DNA of 5,601 nt from Lachnospiraceae bacterium (lineage in GTDB: Bacteria > Bacillota_A > Clostridia > Lachnospirales > Lachnospiraceae): the NCBI GenBank assembly GCA_017958245.1, contig JAGDDC010000211.1, positions 1-5,601 on the forward strand. Reading direction: 5' to 3'. Made by a program: the position numbers and the translations under genes. The notes below the pieces were generated by a model. The model was given only the letters and a program-made list of their open reading frames with translations. It was not told the DNA's origin and ran no database searches. The stretch's first letter is position 1; every line of letters starts with the position of its first letter. This document shows, in pieces, positions 5,384 through 5,601 of the stretch.

Positions 5384-5601
5384 ATGGTCACGATCACAGA
5401 CATATCCCGTAAATGCGGCGTGTCCCGCGCCACCGTCAGCAAAGCACTCAACGGACACAGCGACGTCAACGAACAAACCGCTGCCCGCGTAAGGCAGGCA
5501 GCCAAAGAGCTGGGATATACTGCGAACACCGCGGCCCGCGCTTTGAAGACGAACAGGACCTACAGTATCGGGATCCTTTTTTCCGACTTGTCTCACAGAG
5601 G
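5384..5601 (+). CDS. LacI/GalR-family transcriptional regulator, N-terminal part only
   Basis: The frame is open from ATG 5384 to the right edge (72 full codons), so only the DNA-binding end of a roughly 330-350 residue protein is seen. An in-frame TAA at 5357-5359 and AGGAAGG (5371-5377) 6 bases before the ATG fix the start. Visible parts: the LacI helix-turn-helix, TITDISRKCGVSRATVSKALNG (3-24, recognition helix beginning at VSRATVSK), third helix TAARVRQAAKELGY (32-45), the hinge region NTAARALKTNRT (48-59), and the first strand of the sugar-binding domain, YSIGILF (60-66). L54 sits where family members insert a leucine into the central CG step of the operator, matching the CG-centred sites nearby. 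It is divergent from the cellobiose phosphorylase gene, so it is inferred to be an autoregulated repressor responding to cellobiose or a related sugar. The effector-binding part is outside the window, so the ligand is unproven. Confidence 0.95.
   Translation, partial: MVTITDISRKCGVSRATVSKALNGHSDVNEQTAARVRQAAKELGYTANTAARALKTNRTYSIGILFSDLSHR

Noticed and set aside
5332..5596. Two short minus-strand open frames opposite the regulator start
   Set aside because: The plus strand here encodes an unmistakable LacI helix-turn-helix with promoter and ribosome binding site; the antisense frames are unsupported.

Overview
The window looks like chromosomal DNA from an anaerobic, low-to-mid GC Gram-positive bacterium of the Clostridia, plausibly a gut or rumen Lachnospiraceae-type fibre user. 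The reasons are AGGAGG-type ribosome binding sites, near-consensus sigma-A promoters with 17-base spacers, a lone 3-hydroxyacyl-CoA dehydrogenase, and a cytosolic cellobiose phosphorylase that closely resembles the clostridial enzymes. This placement is inferred from protein character and signals, not from a marker gene search.

Layout. Bases 1-1526 (+ strand) hold the end of an operon: a PLP-dependent class I/II aminotransferase cut by the left edge, then rlmH, the 23S rRNA pseudouridine-1915 methyltransferase, 14 bases later. A strong, near-symmetric hairpin at 1546-1575 separates this operon from a convergent gene and can end transcription from both sides. Bases 1613-2575 (- strand) encode a 320-residue NAD-dependent 3-hydroxyacyl-CoA dehydrogenase-family protein with its own textbook promoter (2622-2650) and ribosome binding site. 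Bases 2683-5094 (- strand) encode a complete GH94 cellobiose phosphorylase of 803 residues. From 5384 to the right edge (+ strand) is the start of a LacI-family repressor, read divergently from the phosphorylase gene.

How the genes work together. The phosphorylase and the LacI-type gene share a 289-base divergent control region (5095-5383). It holds one promoter for each gene and three copies of the same 14-base CG-centred motif, YGAAAWCGATTNAG. One copy lies just downstream of each -10 box and a third lies in the repressor leader. This is the layout expected for an autoregulated local repressor that also controls cellobiose phosphorolysis (cellobiose + phosphate to glucose 1-phosphate + glucose). 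It is the most informative observation in the window. The aminotransferase, rlmH and the dehydrogenase show no evident functional link to sugar use.

I saw no RNA genes, CRISPR array, insertion sequence, phage gene or sign of recent transfer. Apart from the regulatory wiring the region is ordinary core and catabolic content.
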